A stretch of DNA of 12,327 bases from Cytophagaceae bacterium (GTDB lineage: Bacteria; Bacteroidota; Bacteroidia; Cytophagales; Spirosomataceae): the NCBI GenBank assembly GCA_027485075.1, contig JAIXRT010000113.1, positions 1-12,327 on the forward strand. The letters are read 5' to 3'. Positions 1 to 6,857 of this stretch are shown here, piece after piece. Position numbers and translations under genes: made by a program. The notes beneath the pieces were generated by a model. That model made no database searches and was not told the origin of the DNA. It was given only the letters and a program-made list of their open reading frames with translations. Position 1 is the stretch's first letter. Each line of letters starts with the position of its first letter.

Positions 1-1104
1 AATGACACGCAATAGGGTAGACTTTCCTTTTCCGTTGGCGCCAATCAACGCAATTTTATCCCCTCGATTAATTGTCGCTGAGGTATTTTTAAGAATTACT
101 TTATCTCCGTACGCCTTGGAAACATGTTCCAGGAATAAGATAAAGCGTCCTGGTTGCGTACCAAAGTTGAATTTGAAATTCACCTTCGCTTTTTCGTCGA
201 TCACATCATCAATGATATCAATGCGATCTAACGCTTTAACACGTGATTGAACTTGTTTGGCTTTCGAAGCTTTCGCCTTGAATCGCTCGATAAATCGTTC
301 TGTTTGACGAATTTGGGCTTGTTGGTTTTCAAAGGCTCCTTTTTGAACCTCATTTCGCAATGCTTTTTCCTCGGTGTAAAATGAATAATTACCCGGATAT
401 AAGGTGATTTTGGCACCGGACACCTCGGCAATATGATCGATGGTACGATCTAGGAAATAGCGATCGTGTGATACCACAACAATGGCTCCTTCGTAATCAT
501 GAATGTATTTTTCAACCCATTCGATGGAAGGTAGATCCAAGTGGTTGGTCGGCTCATCCAGCAATAAAAGCGATGGTTTTTGCAATAATAATTTGGCAAG
601 CATGACACGCATACGCCATCCTCCTGAGAATAGACGTAATGGTCTAGTTAAATCTGCGGTGGTGAAACCTAATCCTTCCAGAATTTCTTCTGTTTTGGAT
701 TGGATGGTATATCCATCGAGTAGTTCAAATTCTTCCTGAAGTTTTGCTAATTGGTCAACATCTTTGTCTTCATAATTTGTTTCCATTTTATGAAGTACTT
801 TGTCAATCAACTTCTGAAGTTCCAATTGGCGTTCAAACGCCTGCATGGCAACTTCTAAAATGCTATCATCAGTTTGGTAGGACAACAAATCTTGATTTAA
901 AAAACCAATGGTACACTCACCCGATTTGGATATGTTTCCGCCATCTGGTGTGTATTCGCCAGAGATAAGACGCAATAGGGTGGACTTACCTGTTCCGTTT
1001 GCGCCGATAAGGCCAATTTTAGCCCTTGGTTTGATGTGAAGATTTGCACCTTCGTAAAGTGCACGACTACCGAAATAGAAATTTAGATTGGATATTGATA
1101 ACAT
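1..1104 (-). CDS. ABC-F family ATPase (translation factor type), 3' end cut off by window edge
   Basis: Reading leftward from an ATG at 1102-1104, an open frame of 368 codons runs to the window edge without a stop, so the C-terminal part is missing. It is a soluble tandem ATP-binding cassette protein. The first domain has Walker A GANGTGKST (34-42), a signature segment SGGWRMR (160-166), Walker B LLLLDEPTNHLD (179-190) and the switch His213 in VVSHDRYFLD. The interdomain linker contains FIERFKAKASKAKQVQSR (271-288), typical of ABC-F proteins, and a second Walker A, GANGKGKST, lies at 355-363. There are no membrane segments, which argues against a transporter subunit. ABC-F proteins generally act at the ribosome, relieving stalls or giving antibiotic protection; which subgroup this is cannot be told without the C-terminus. 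It lies 37 bases downstream of the GOGAT-like gene on the same strand but seems to have its own promoter. The family call is very secure; the cellular role is inferred. Confidence 0.95.
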   Translation of the reverse strand, partial: MLSISNLNFYFGSRALYEGANLHIKPRAKIGLIGANGTGKSTLLRLISGEYTPDGGNISKSGECTIGFLNQDLLSYQTDDSILEVAMQAFERQLELQKLIDKVLHKMETNYEDKDVDQLAKLQEEFELLDGYTIQSKTEEILEGLGFTTADLTRPLRLFSGGWRMRVMLAKLLLQKPSLLLLDEPTNHLDLPSIEWVEKYIHDYEGAIVVVSHDRYFLDRTIDHIAEVSGAKITLYPGNYSFYTEEKALRNEVQKGAFENQQAQIRQTERFIERFKAKASKAKQVQSRVKALDRIDIIDDVIDEKAKVNFKFNFGTQPGRFILFLEHVSKAYGDKVILKNTSATINRGDKIALIGANGKGKSTLLRVI

Positions 1105-1109
1105 GGGTG

Positions 1110-1137
1110 CAAAGATAATCGTTTATATCCAATCAAA
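1110..1137 (-). promoter_or_regulatory. Bacteroidota-type promoter of the ABC-F gene
   Basis: On the minus strand TATCTTTG (plus coordinates 1110-1117) matches the Bacteroidota -7 consensus TAnnTTTG exactly, and TTTG (1134-1137) lies 16 bases upstream, close to the usual -33 spacing. Only five bases separate the -7 box from the ATG, so transcription would be expected to begin at or within a few bases of the start codon. This placement is seen directly; promoter activity is inferred. Confidence 0.6.
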
Positions 1138-1141
1138 CAGC

Positions 1142-2701
1142 CTAGGCACTTAAACGATTTCGAGCATCTTTACCACCTAAATAGGGACATTCAAATAGCT
1201 TATTGAAGTTTTCAAATTTTGACGGTGTTTTGTTATAACCCAAGGCTTTGGATAAGGATGTGGTTCGGTTGTTATCGCCCATCGACCATTCGATATCTTC
1301 CATGGTCATTTGACACGGATGCTCGTAGCCACAGGCATGTGCTATATCCGCGATTTCTTTGACTAAGGTTTGATGATATTGGTAGAATCGTTCACTCTTT
1401 AGGGTAATATCAATGCCACTTTGTAGCCATTTACTCGAAGTTGCAATACCCGTTGGGCAGGTATTTGTATGGCATTTTTGAGCTTGAATACAGCCAATGG
1501 ACATCATCGCTTCCCGAGCAATATTAACCGAATCAGCTCCCATAGCAAATGCCATCAAGGCTTTTTCTGGGAAGCCAAGCTTGCCAGAGGCAATGAAAAA
1601 TATCTTTTCAGTCAACTCATGGCGTTGGAAAATTTGATATACTTTGGCAAATGCAAATGTAAATGGCATAGAAACGTGATCTGCAAACGCATGAGGAGCT
1701 GCACCTGTTCCTCCTTCACCACCATCAATTGTAATGAAATCCGGCCCTTGATTATGCTTTTTCATATAGGCGGCTAATTCCTCCCATTGTTCTAATTTTC
1801 CGATGGCTGATTTAATGCCAACCGGCAATCCTGTGGCCGCTGCCATGCGTTCGATGAAGTCTACTAATTCTGGAATCGTCGTAAATTCGGAATGAAAAGC
1901 GGGTGAAAAGGCATCTTTTCCGATTTCAATTCCACGTATGTCCGCAATTTCTTTACTCACTTTGGATGCCGGCAACATGCCCCCTTTACCAGGTTTCGCT
2001 CCTTGTGAAAGTTTAAGTTCGATTGCTTTTAGTTGGGGATTCTCTTGAACCTTTTGAACCAATTTCTCCATTGAAAAAGAACCGTCCAATTCTCTGACAC
2101 CAAAATAAGCGGTACCAATATTCAATACCACATCTGCACCCATTTGATGATAGGGTGAAAGCGATCCTTCACCGGTATTATGATAACAACCAGCTAGTTT
2201 AGCACCTATATTAAGTGATTCAATGGCTTTGGCGGATAACGAGCCAAAACTCATGCCTGAAATATTGACGACCGAATAAGGGCGGTACGGTTTGGCACGA
2301 TTGTGGTGTAGACCTATGACTTTATTGGCAGGCACTGCACCTGGATTCTTTCTTGAAAAATGATCTGCAGGCGCGTTGTAGCCCATCATGGCATTCTTAA
2401 TGAAGATATATCCCGGAGCATTAAAATCTTGGTCTGTACCAAAACCCTGTAGATTGTTTTCTCTTTTCGAAGAAGCATAGATCCAGGATCTTTCTTGCCG
2501 ATTAAATGGAAGTTCCTCACGGTTATTGGCTACGATGTACTGCCTCAATTCAGGCCCAATTTGCTCTAGCCAATACCTTAAATGGCCTACCAGGGGAAAA
2601 TTGTGTGAGATGGTATGTTTTTTTTGAATAAATACATCTCGAATAATAACTACTACTAGGATACAAACGATCCAGAACCAAATAGAATTTATGATTGTCA
2701 T
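1142..2701 (-). CDS. FMN-binding glutamate-synthase-like protein, GOGAT domain only, membrane-anchored
   Basis: A 519-residue protein with one hydrophobic segment at about 7-20, then the FMN/glutamate synthase domain found in GltB and ferredoxin-GOGAT. Recognisable blocks are NISGMSFGSLSAKAIESL (146-163), HNTGEGSLSPYH (174-185), KLSQGAKPGKGGMLP (230-244), ITIDGGEGGTGAAP (323-336) and ASGKLGFPEKAL (371-382). Cys404, Cys410 and Cys415 (C-x5-C-x4-C in GCIQAQKCHTNTCPTG) match the 3Fe-4S ligands of true glutamate synthases. The N-terminal glutamine amidotransferase domain and the C-terminal beta-helix of full GltB (about 1,500 residues) are absent, so it cannot itself release ammonia from glutamine. 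Proteins of this short class are common but their reaction is not settled. It is divergent from the Ldh2-type gene and upstream of the ABC-F gene. The family call is strong; calling it glutamate synthase outright would be over-reach. Confidence 0.93.
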   Translation of the reverse strand: MTIINSIWFWIVCILVVVIIRDVFIQKKHTISHNFPLVGHLRYWLEQIGPELRQYIVANNREELPFNRQERSWIYASSKRENNLQGFGTDQDFNAPGYIFIKNAMMGYNAPADHFSRKNPGAVPANKVIGLHHNRAKPYRPYSVVNISGMSFGSLSAKAIESLNIGAKLAGCYHNTGEGSLSPYHQMGADVVLNIGTAYFGVRELDGSFSMEKLVQKVQENPQLKAIELKLSQGAKPGKGGMLPASKVSKEIADIRGIEIGKDAFSPAFHSEFTTIPELVDFIERMAAATGLPVGIKSAIGKLEQWEELAAYMKKHNQGPDFITIDGGEGGTGAAPHAFADHVSMPFTFAFAKVYQIFQRHELTEKIFFIASGKLGFPEKALMAFAMGADSVNIAREAMMSIGCIQAQKCHTNTCPTGIATSSKWLQSGIDITLKSERFYQYHQTLVKEIADIAHACGYEHPCQMTMEDIEWSMGDNNRTTSLSKALGYNKTPSKFENFNKLFECPYLGGKDARNRLSA

Positions 2702-2726
2702 TTGTTGATGATTTTGGACAAAATTG

Positions 2727-2734
2727 CAAAACTT
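2727..2734 (-). promoter_or_regulatory. Possible -7 box for the GOGAT-like gene
   Basis: On the minus strand AAGTTTTG, followed by CA, differs from TAnnTTTG at one position and lies 25 bases before the ATG at 2701. No TTG or TTTG is found at the usual upstream spacing. It is the best leftward candidate in the short divergent region, but weak. Next to it is a small inverted repeat, ATTTT-GGAC-AAAAT (2711-2724), of unknown meaning. Confidence 0.25.
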
Positions 2735-2751
2735 TTCCCAATTCTTATTTT

Positions 2752-2759
2752 TATCTTTG
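2752..2759 (+). promoter_or_regulatory. Bacteroidota-type -7 promoter box for the dehydrogenase-mltG operon
   Basis: TATCTTTG is an exact match to TAnnTTTG, 15 bases before the ATG at 2775. A TTG at 2724-2726 could be the -33 element, though its 25-base spacing is slightly long. The box lies inside the region that a TTG start at 2724 would make coding, which supports the ATG at 2775 as the true start. It would drive the five-gene unit up to 6857. Confidence 0.5.
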
Positions 2760-2774
2760 TCGTTTATTTTAGCT

Positions 2775-3854
2775 ATGCAAGCAGATTTTCTTCAGTTAAA
2801 GCAATTCGTTATTTCTGTCTTTACATCCATTGGATGTTCTGATGCGGATGCTGAATTAGCCGCCGATGTATTAGTATCTGCGGATGCACGTGGAATTGAT
2901 TCACATGGGGTAGCTCGATTAGCTGGGTATGTTCGTTTATTTGATCATGGCCGACTAAACACCAAACCCAACATTAAAATTCTGCACGAATCCCCTTCAA
3001 CCGCCTTGTTAGACGGTGATCGTGGCTTGGGATTAGTTGTCGCCCCTAAAGCGATGGAAATAGCTTGTGAAAAAGCGGCTATAGCTGGAACGGGCTGGGT
3101 GGCTGTTCAAAATTCAAATCACTTTGGCATTGCTGGGTATCATGCGATGAAGGCTGTGCCCCAACAAATGATTGGTTGGGCCATGACGCATGCAGCCCCT
3201 TTAGTCACTCCGACGTTTTCAAAAGAAAAATTATTGGGTACGAATCCAATTGCGGTTGCGATTCCTGCGAAGGAGGAACCTGCGTTTTTGGCCGACTTTG
3301 CTTCCACTGCCGTAGCGTATGGCAAATTGGAGATTTTACAACGTAAAGGATTGGATACGCCGGATGGTTGGGTTCAAGATAAAGATGGAAATCCATGCAA
3401 TGATGCTTTTGCTATTAAGAATGGAGGAGCTTTGCTTCCTTTGGGCGGCGATCGTGAGCATGGTTCTCATAAAGGATATGGGTTGGGAGCTGTGGTAGAT
3501 ATTTTATCAGGTGTGTTATCAGGGGCAAATTTTGGTCCTTGGGTTCCTCCCTTTGCTACCGCTGGTTTTATGCAAGCGGGTGAAACAGTAGGGAATGGAA
3601 CGGGACATTTTTTAGGTGCGATGCGTATAGATGCGTTTCGACCTACAGAGCATTTTTTAGAGGATATGGATACATGGATTCGGCGCTTTCGAAGTGCTGA
3701 AGCTGTGGAAGGAAAACAGGTTTTAATTCCTGGTGACCCAGAAAGATTATTAGAAATAGAACGTAAACGAGATGGAATTCCATTGTTGGACCCCGTAGTA
3801 GCAGATTTATCTACCTTAGCCTCTCGCTTTCATGTAGACTTTAAATTAGATTAA
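2775..3854 (+). CDS. Ldh2/MDH2-type NAD(P)-dependent malate/L-lactate dehydrogenase family oxidoreductase
   Basis: A 359-residue soluble protein of the LDH2/MDH2 family, which oxidises 2-hydroxyacids (malate, L-lactate, sulfolactate, ureidoglycolate and others) with NAD(P) and is unrelated to the Rossmann-type LDH/MDH. Family blocks are RGIDSHG (39-45, with His44), SNHFGIAGYHA (114-124, with His116), GTNPIA (155-160), DFASTAVAYGK (174-184) and HKGYGLGAVVDILSG (232-246). Length is normal for the family. I chose the ATG at 2775 because the frame can be extended to a TTG at 2724, but that extension crosses a promoter box and adds a hydrophobic stretch foreign to the family. It is the first gene of a tight operon, one base before mltG. 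The substrate cannot be read from the sequence. Linkage to an envelope gene gives no obvious metabolic clue. Confidence 0.93.
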   Translation: MQADFLQLKQFVISVFTSIGCSDADAELAADVLVSADARGIDSHGVARLAGYVRLFDHGRLNTKPNIKILHESPSTALLDGDRGLGLVVAPKAMEIACEKAAIAGTGWVAVQNSNHFGIAGYHAMKAVPQQMIGWAMTHAAPLVTPTFSKEKLLGTNPIAVAIPAKEEPAFLADFASTAVAYGKLEILQRKGLDTPDGWVQDKDGNPCNDAFAIKNGGALLPLGGDREHGSHKGYGLGAVVDILSGVLSGANFGPWVPPFATAGFMQAGETVGNGTGHFLGAMRIDAFRPTEHFLEDMDTWIRRFRSAEAVEGKQVLIPGDPERLLEIERKRDGIPLLDPVVADLSTLASRFHVDFKLD

Positions 3855-3855
3855 G

Positions 3856-4890
3856 ATGGTGCCTAATAAGCGTATAAAGATTTTCATTTTGGGTTTTTCC
3901 TTGGTTACGGCCATGTTTTCCTATTATGTATGGCAAGTATTTAAAACGCCCAATTTTAATGTCTCTGAAAAAAAGAATTTTGCATTATTGATTCCGGCAG
4001 GTTCAGATTTCAAGGTGGTTTTGGATACATTGAAGAAGCATGATTTGGTGAGAGATCAACTCAGCTTTCGATTTTTAGCGAAGGTGATGGGCGTAGCTTC
4101 GCGGGTTCGTCCAGGTCGTTACCTCATCTCAAGTGAAACAGGAAATTTCGAGTTATTGCGAAAAATGCGTAACGGAAAGCAAGATGCCATTAAAGTTGTG
4201 ATAAATAATTTTAGGTTGAAGGAGGATATTGCTGGGAAGTTAGGTCGCCAACTCCGATTTGATTCCACCTATATCTATCGCTTGTTGGATTCAAACGCAT
4301 TTGTAGCTTCTTATGGATACACCAAAGAGACCATTCCATGTTTATTTATTCCCGATACCTATGAGGTATTTTGGACATCGTCATTTGAAGACTTGATGAA
4401 AAAAATGCAGCAGGCGAATAATCGTTTTTGGACTGATACCCGCATTAAGCAAGCTGCTGCATTGAATTTGACGCCGGTTCAAGCTGGAATTTTGGCTTCT
4501 ATTGTTTATGGTGAAAGTAAAGAATCGAGTGAGCAATCGCGCATTGCTGGGGTATATTGGAATCGTTTCCGTACAGGAATGCCACTTCAAGCAGACCCGA
4601 CTATTGTTTTTGCTTGGAAGGATTTTACTATTAAGCGTGTGACAGGGAAATACACATCTATTAATTCACCCTATAATACGTATCGTAATATTGGTTTACC
4701 TCCGGGTCCCATATCAATTCCGCCACGTGATGTGATCGACAAGGTGTTGAATTTGGAGAAACATGATTACCTCTATTTTTGTGCCAAGGAAGATTTCTCT
4801 GGAATGCATAATTTTGCTGTCACCTATGAAGAGCATCTGGTTAATGCCGCAAAGTATCAATCGGCCTTAGATGGGTTAAAAATTCATTAA
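3856..4890 (+). CDS. mltG: Endolytic murein transglycosylase MltG (YceG-like)
   Basis: A 344-residue inner-membrane protein with its catalytic part in the periplasm. One transmembrane segment lies at about 8-26 after a short basic N-terminus; a LysM-like substrate-binding region (about 40-120) precedes the YceG domain. Conserved blocks are IPDTYEVFW (165-173), LTPVQAGILASIV (205-217), RIAGVYWNRF (229-238), LQADPT (244-249), SPYNTYR (271-277) and GLPPGPI (280-286). MltG cuts nascent glycan strands within the chain and is thought to act as a terminase that sets glycan length. The catalytic glutamate should be Glu220 in IVYGESKES; many homologues have a second acidic residue two positions earlier (ExET), replaced here by Tyr218. 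The gene starts one base after the dehydrogenase stop and ends one base before the thioesterase start, so it is surely co-transcribed. Confidence 0.96.
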   Translation: MVPNKRIKIFILGFSLVTAMFSYYVWQVFKTPNFNVSEKKNFALLIPAGSDFKVVLDTLKKHDLVRDQLSFRFLAKVMGVASRVRPGRYLISSETGNFELLRKMRNGKQDAIKVVINNFRLKEDIAGKLGRQLRFDSTYIYRLLDSNAFVASYGYTKETIPCLFIPDTYEVFWTSSFEDLMKKMQQANNRFWTDTRIKQAAALNLTPVQAGILASIVYGESKESSEQSRIAGVYWNRFRTGMPLQADPTIVFAWKDFTIKRVTGKYTSINSPYNTYRNIGLPPGPISIPPRDVIDKVLNLEKHDYLYFCAKEDFSGMHNFAVTYEEHLVNAAKYQSALDGLKIH

Positions 4891-4891
4891 T

Positions 4892-5302
4892 ATGTATGCA
4901 CACGCCATAAAATACCGCGTTTGTTATGCGGATACGGACCAAATGGGTTACGTATATTACGGGAATTATGCGCGTTTGTATGAAATAGCTCGGGTTGAAA
5001 CTTTGCGTAGTTTAGGTGTAAGCTATCGTGATTTAGAGAACAATGGTATTGGTCTACCTGTGATCGAGCATTACACTAAATTTCATGCGCCTGGTTTGTA
5101 TGATGATGAATTAACGGTTATTTGTCAAGTCGAAGAAATGCCTGCCGCGCGAATTAAATTTTGTTATCGCATTAAGAATGAGGCTGGAGAGTTAATAAAC
5201 GAAGGAAATACGACCCTTGTTTTTATGACGTTGGCTACCAAAAAGGTGATTAAAGCACCTGATTTTGTATTGAATGCCTTACGTCCATACTTTGAATTAT
5301 GA
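4892..5302 (+). CDS. Acyl-CoA thioesterase, YbgC/4-hydroxybenzoyl-CoA thioesterase type (hot-dog fold)
   Basis: A 136-residue cytoplasmic protein with the YbgC pattern YADTDQMGYVYYGNYARLYE (12-31). Asp16, the second Asp of DTD, aligns with the catalytic Asp of 4-hydroxybenzoyl-CoA thioesterase. IARVE (32-36) and the GNTTLVFMTLATKK block (104-117) complete the small single-domain hot-dog fold; such proteins work as dimers or tetramers and hydrolyse acyl-CoA or acyl-ACP thioesters. Where many YbgC proteins have VYHANY, this one has VYYGNY, so the His is replaced by Tyr. Proteobacterial ybgC sits with tol-pal, but here it lies between mltG and a YihY-family gene, sharing four bases (ATGA) with the latter. 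The family is secure; the acyl chain it prefers is unknown. Confidence 0.92.
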   Translation: MYAHAIKYRVCYADTDQMGYVYYGNYARLYEIARVETLRSLGVSYRDLENNGIGLPVIEHYTKFHAPGLYDDELTVICQVEEMPAARIKFCYRIKNEAGELINEGNTTLVFMTLATKKVIKAPDFVLNALRPYFEL

Positions 5303-6225
5303 GGAAGAATTTCATCAGAGAACTTAAGTTGATTTGGCGTGAGTACGAAGAGCATTATGTGCTTGTTCGCGTGATTTCTATTTTGTATCAAAAGATTTTT
5401 CAATTTGACATTGACGTTCGTGCGGCGGCCGTAGCGTATAATTTTACGTTGGCTGTTTTCCCTACAATCATCTTTTTATTCAGTTTATTGCCCTACATGC
5501 CCATTGATCATCTTGATTATAAGATGATATCCTTTATTAAGGCTACGGTGCCTAAGAATTTACAAGCGGATTTAACGGAGTTAATAACGGAGATTGTGAA
5601 TAAGAAAAGGGGAGGTGTGCTTTCATTTGGTTTCATTTTTGCTTTGTATGCATCCACAAGTGGTATCATGGCTTTAATTCGGTCATTTAATTTGACTTAT
5701 AAGACGAATGATAATCGAGGATTTTTAAAGGAACGTGCAGTGGCTGTTGGCCTTAATTTCTTGTTGACCTTCGTTTTAATCACTTCTTTTGTGGTTTTCA
5801 TTATCGGTAACTTCATCGTAAAGTATCTGGCTAAGGAAGGTATTTTAGAATACAATTTCACGTTCTACCTGACGAAGGTGTTAACCTATTTGATTATATT
5901 TTCGGTCTTCTTTTTTACGATTTCGATCATTTATTATTACGCACCGGCCATTCATAAGCGTTGGAAGTTTTTCAATGCAGGTTCGATCACAGCCTCTATT
6001 TTGACGATTTTAATTACCAATGTGTTCTCTTATTATTTGGTCAATTTTGCTACGTATCATAAAATTTATGGGTCTATTGGTTCGCTGATTGCCTTAATGG
6101 TTTGGTTATATTTTATCTCACTTATTTTGATTGTAGGCTTTGAAATTAATGCCAGTATTGATCAAGTTAAGACGGAGGAACAAGACGAGGTGGAATCTAA
6201 GGATGACTTCTTTGTTAATTATTAA
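5299..6225 (+). CDS. YihY/BrkB family integral membrane protein
   Basis: A 308-residue polytopic membrane protein with about six transmembrane segments (roughly 45-66, 107-128, 148-176, 190-215, 225-250 and 258-284). Family hallmarks are the RAAAVAYNFTLAVFP block (41-55), IYYYAPA (211-217) before the fifth helix, and KIYGSIGSLIALMVWLYF (255-272) leading into GFEINA (280-285) at the end of the last helix. The C-terminus is a short, strongly acidic cytoplasmic tail (about 288-308). The family was once called ribonuclease BN by mistake; the true RNase BN is a different protein. Its actual function is not established, with envelope or transport roles proposed. The start overlaps the thioesterase stop (ATGA), implying translational coupling. 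Family assignment is strong; function is unknown. Confidence 0.93.
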   Translation: MRKNFIRELKLIWREYEEHYVLVRVISILYQKIFQFDIDVRAAAVAYNFTLAVFPTIIFLFSLLPYMPIDHLDYKMISFIKATVPKNLQADLTELITEIVNKKRGGVLSFGFIFALYASTSGIMALIRSFNLTYKTNDNRGFLKERAVAVGLNFLLTFVLITSFVVFIIGNFIVKYLAKEGILEYNFTFYLTKVLTYLIIFSVFFFTISIIYYYAPAIHKRWKFFNAGSITASILTILITNVFSYYLVNFATYHKIYGSIGSLIALMVWLYFISLILIVGFEINASIDQVKTEEQDEVESKDDFFVNY

Positions 6226-6230
6226 TATGG

Positions 6231-6857
6231 ATGTCGGCAGAAATCAAACGTATTTACGATAAAAACAATTCGGCGGAATTAATCGATTCGGTTGTTCAGA
6301 TCTTGCTAAAAGGTGGTGTAATCATTTATCCGACGGATACTATGTATGCAATGGGGTGTAGTATTCAATCTCAGCAAGCAGTGAATCGTATTTGTGAAAT
6401 TCGTCAGATTAAGCCAACTAAAAACCGATTTTCGTTCATTTGTTCTGACTTAAGTGCGATATCTAATTTTGCCAAAGTCAGTGATTTTGCCTTTAAAATC
6501 CTAAAGAGGTATTTACCAGGTGCCTACACATTTGTTTTGCCGGCGAGTTCGAAGGTTCCTTCTGTGTTAGTTCAGAGTAAAAAGACAGTGGGTATTCGGA
6601 TCCCTGATTATGCTCCAATGTTAGAAATTGTCCGGCAGTTGGGTCATCCCATTTTGACGAGTTCGTTGCCTACGGACGGCTTGGATATTGAAGATTATAC
6701 AGATCCGAGTTTGATAGCTGAGCAGTATGGCAATCAAATAGATTTAATATTGGATGGTGGAATAGGTGGATTAATCCCGTCTACTGTTATTGATCTTCAA
6801 GATGATATGATTGATATCATTCGGGAAGGAGCAGGGGATTGTACTGATTTTAACTAA
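6231..6857 (+). CDS. Sua5/YciO/YrdC family protein, YciO-like (threonylcarbamoyl-AMP synthase fold)
   Basis: A 208-residue soluble protein with the YrdC fold: YPTDTMYAMGC (33-43), KILKRYLPGAYTFVLPAS (89-106), TVGIRIPD (119-126), PILTSSLP (140-147) and STVIDL (184-189). TsaC/Sua5 proteins make threonylcarbamoyl-AMP for the t6A modification of tRNA, using a KxR...SxN signature. Here KNR (64-66) may match the first part, but the SxN position reads SSL (144-146), so the Asn is missing. This and the overall pattern resemble E. coli YciO more than TsaC. The start ATG at 6231 is chosen because the ATG at 6227 opens a frame that stops after eleven codons. It is the last gene of the operon, five bases after the YihY-family stop. 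It may be a side branch of t6A synthesis or have another role. Confidence 0.9.
   Translation: MSAEIKRIYDKNNSAELIDSVVQILLKGGVIIYPTDTMYAMGCSIQSQQAVNRICEIRQIKPTKNRFSFICSDLSAISNFAKVSDFAFKILKRYLPGAYTFVLPASSKVPSVLVQSKKTVGIRIPDYAPMLEIVRQLGHPILTSSLPTDGLDIEDYTDPSLIAEQYGNQIDLILDGGIGGLIPSTVIDLQDDMIDIIREGAGDCTDFN

Noticed and set aside
2..968. Several short open frames on the plus strand at 2-250, 503-739 and 744-968, and one on the minus strand at 228-431
   Set aside because: All are shadows of the minus-strand ABC-F gene, which has complete Walker A, signature and Walker B motifs in its own frame.
2711..2724. Inverted repeat ATTTT-GGAC-AAAAT in the divergent region
   Set aside because: Only five base pairs, all A-T, in AT-rich DNA; it is likely to occur by chance and is not followed by a T tract, so it was not called as an operator or terminator.
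2724..2774. N-terminal extension of the Ldh2-type dehydrogenase from a TTG codon, giving a hydrophobic, signal-like start
   Set aside because: The stretch overlaps an exact promoter box (2752-2759), starts with a rare codon and adds residues not found in this cytoplasmic family. The ATG at 2775 gives the normal length.
6227..6262. Alternative ATG at 6227 for the gene after the YihY-family protein
   Set aside because: It opens a frame that stops after eleven codons. The ATG at 6231 gives the full YrdC-fold protein.
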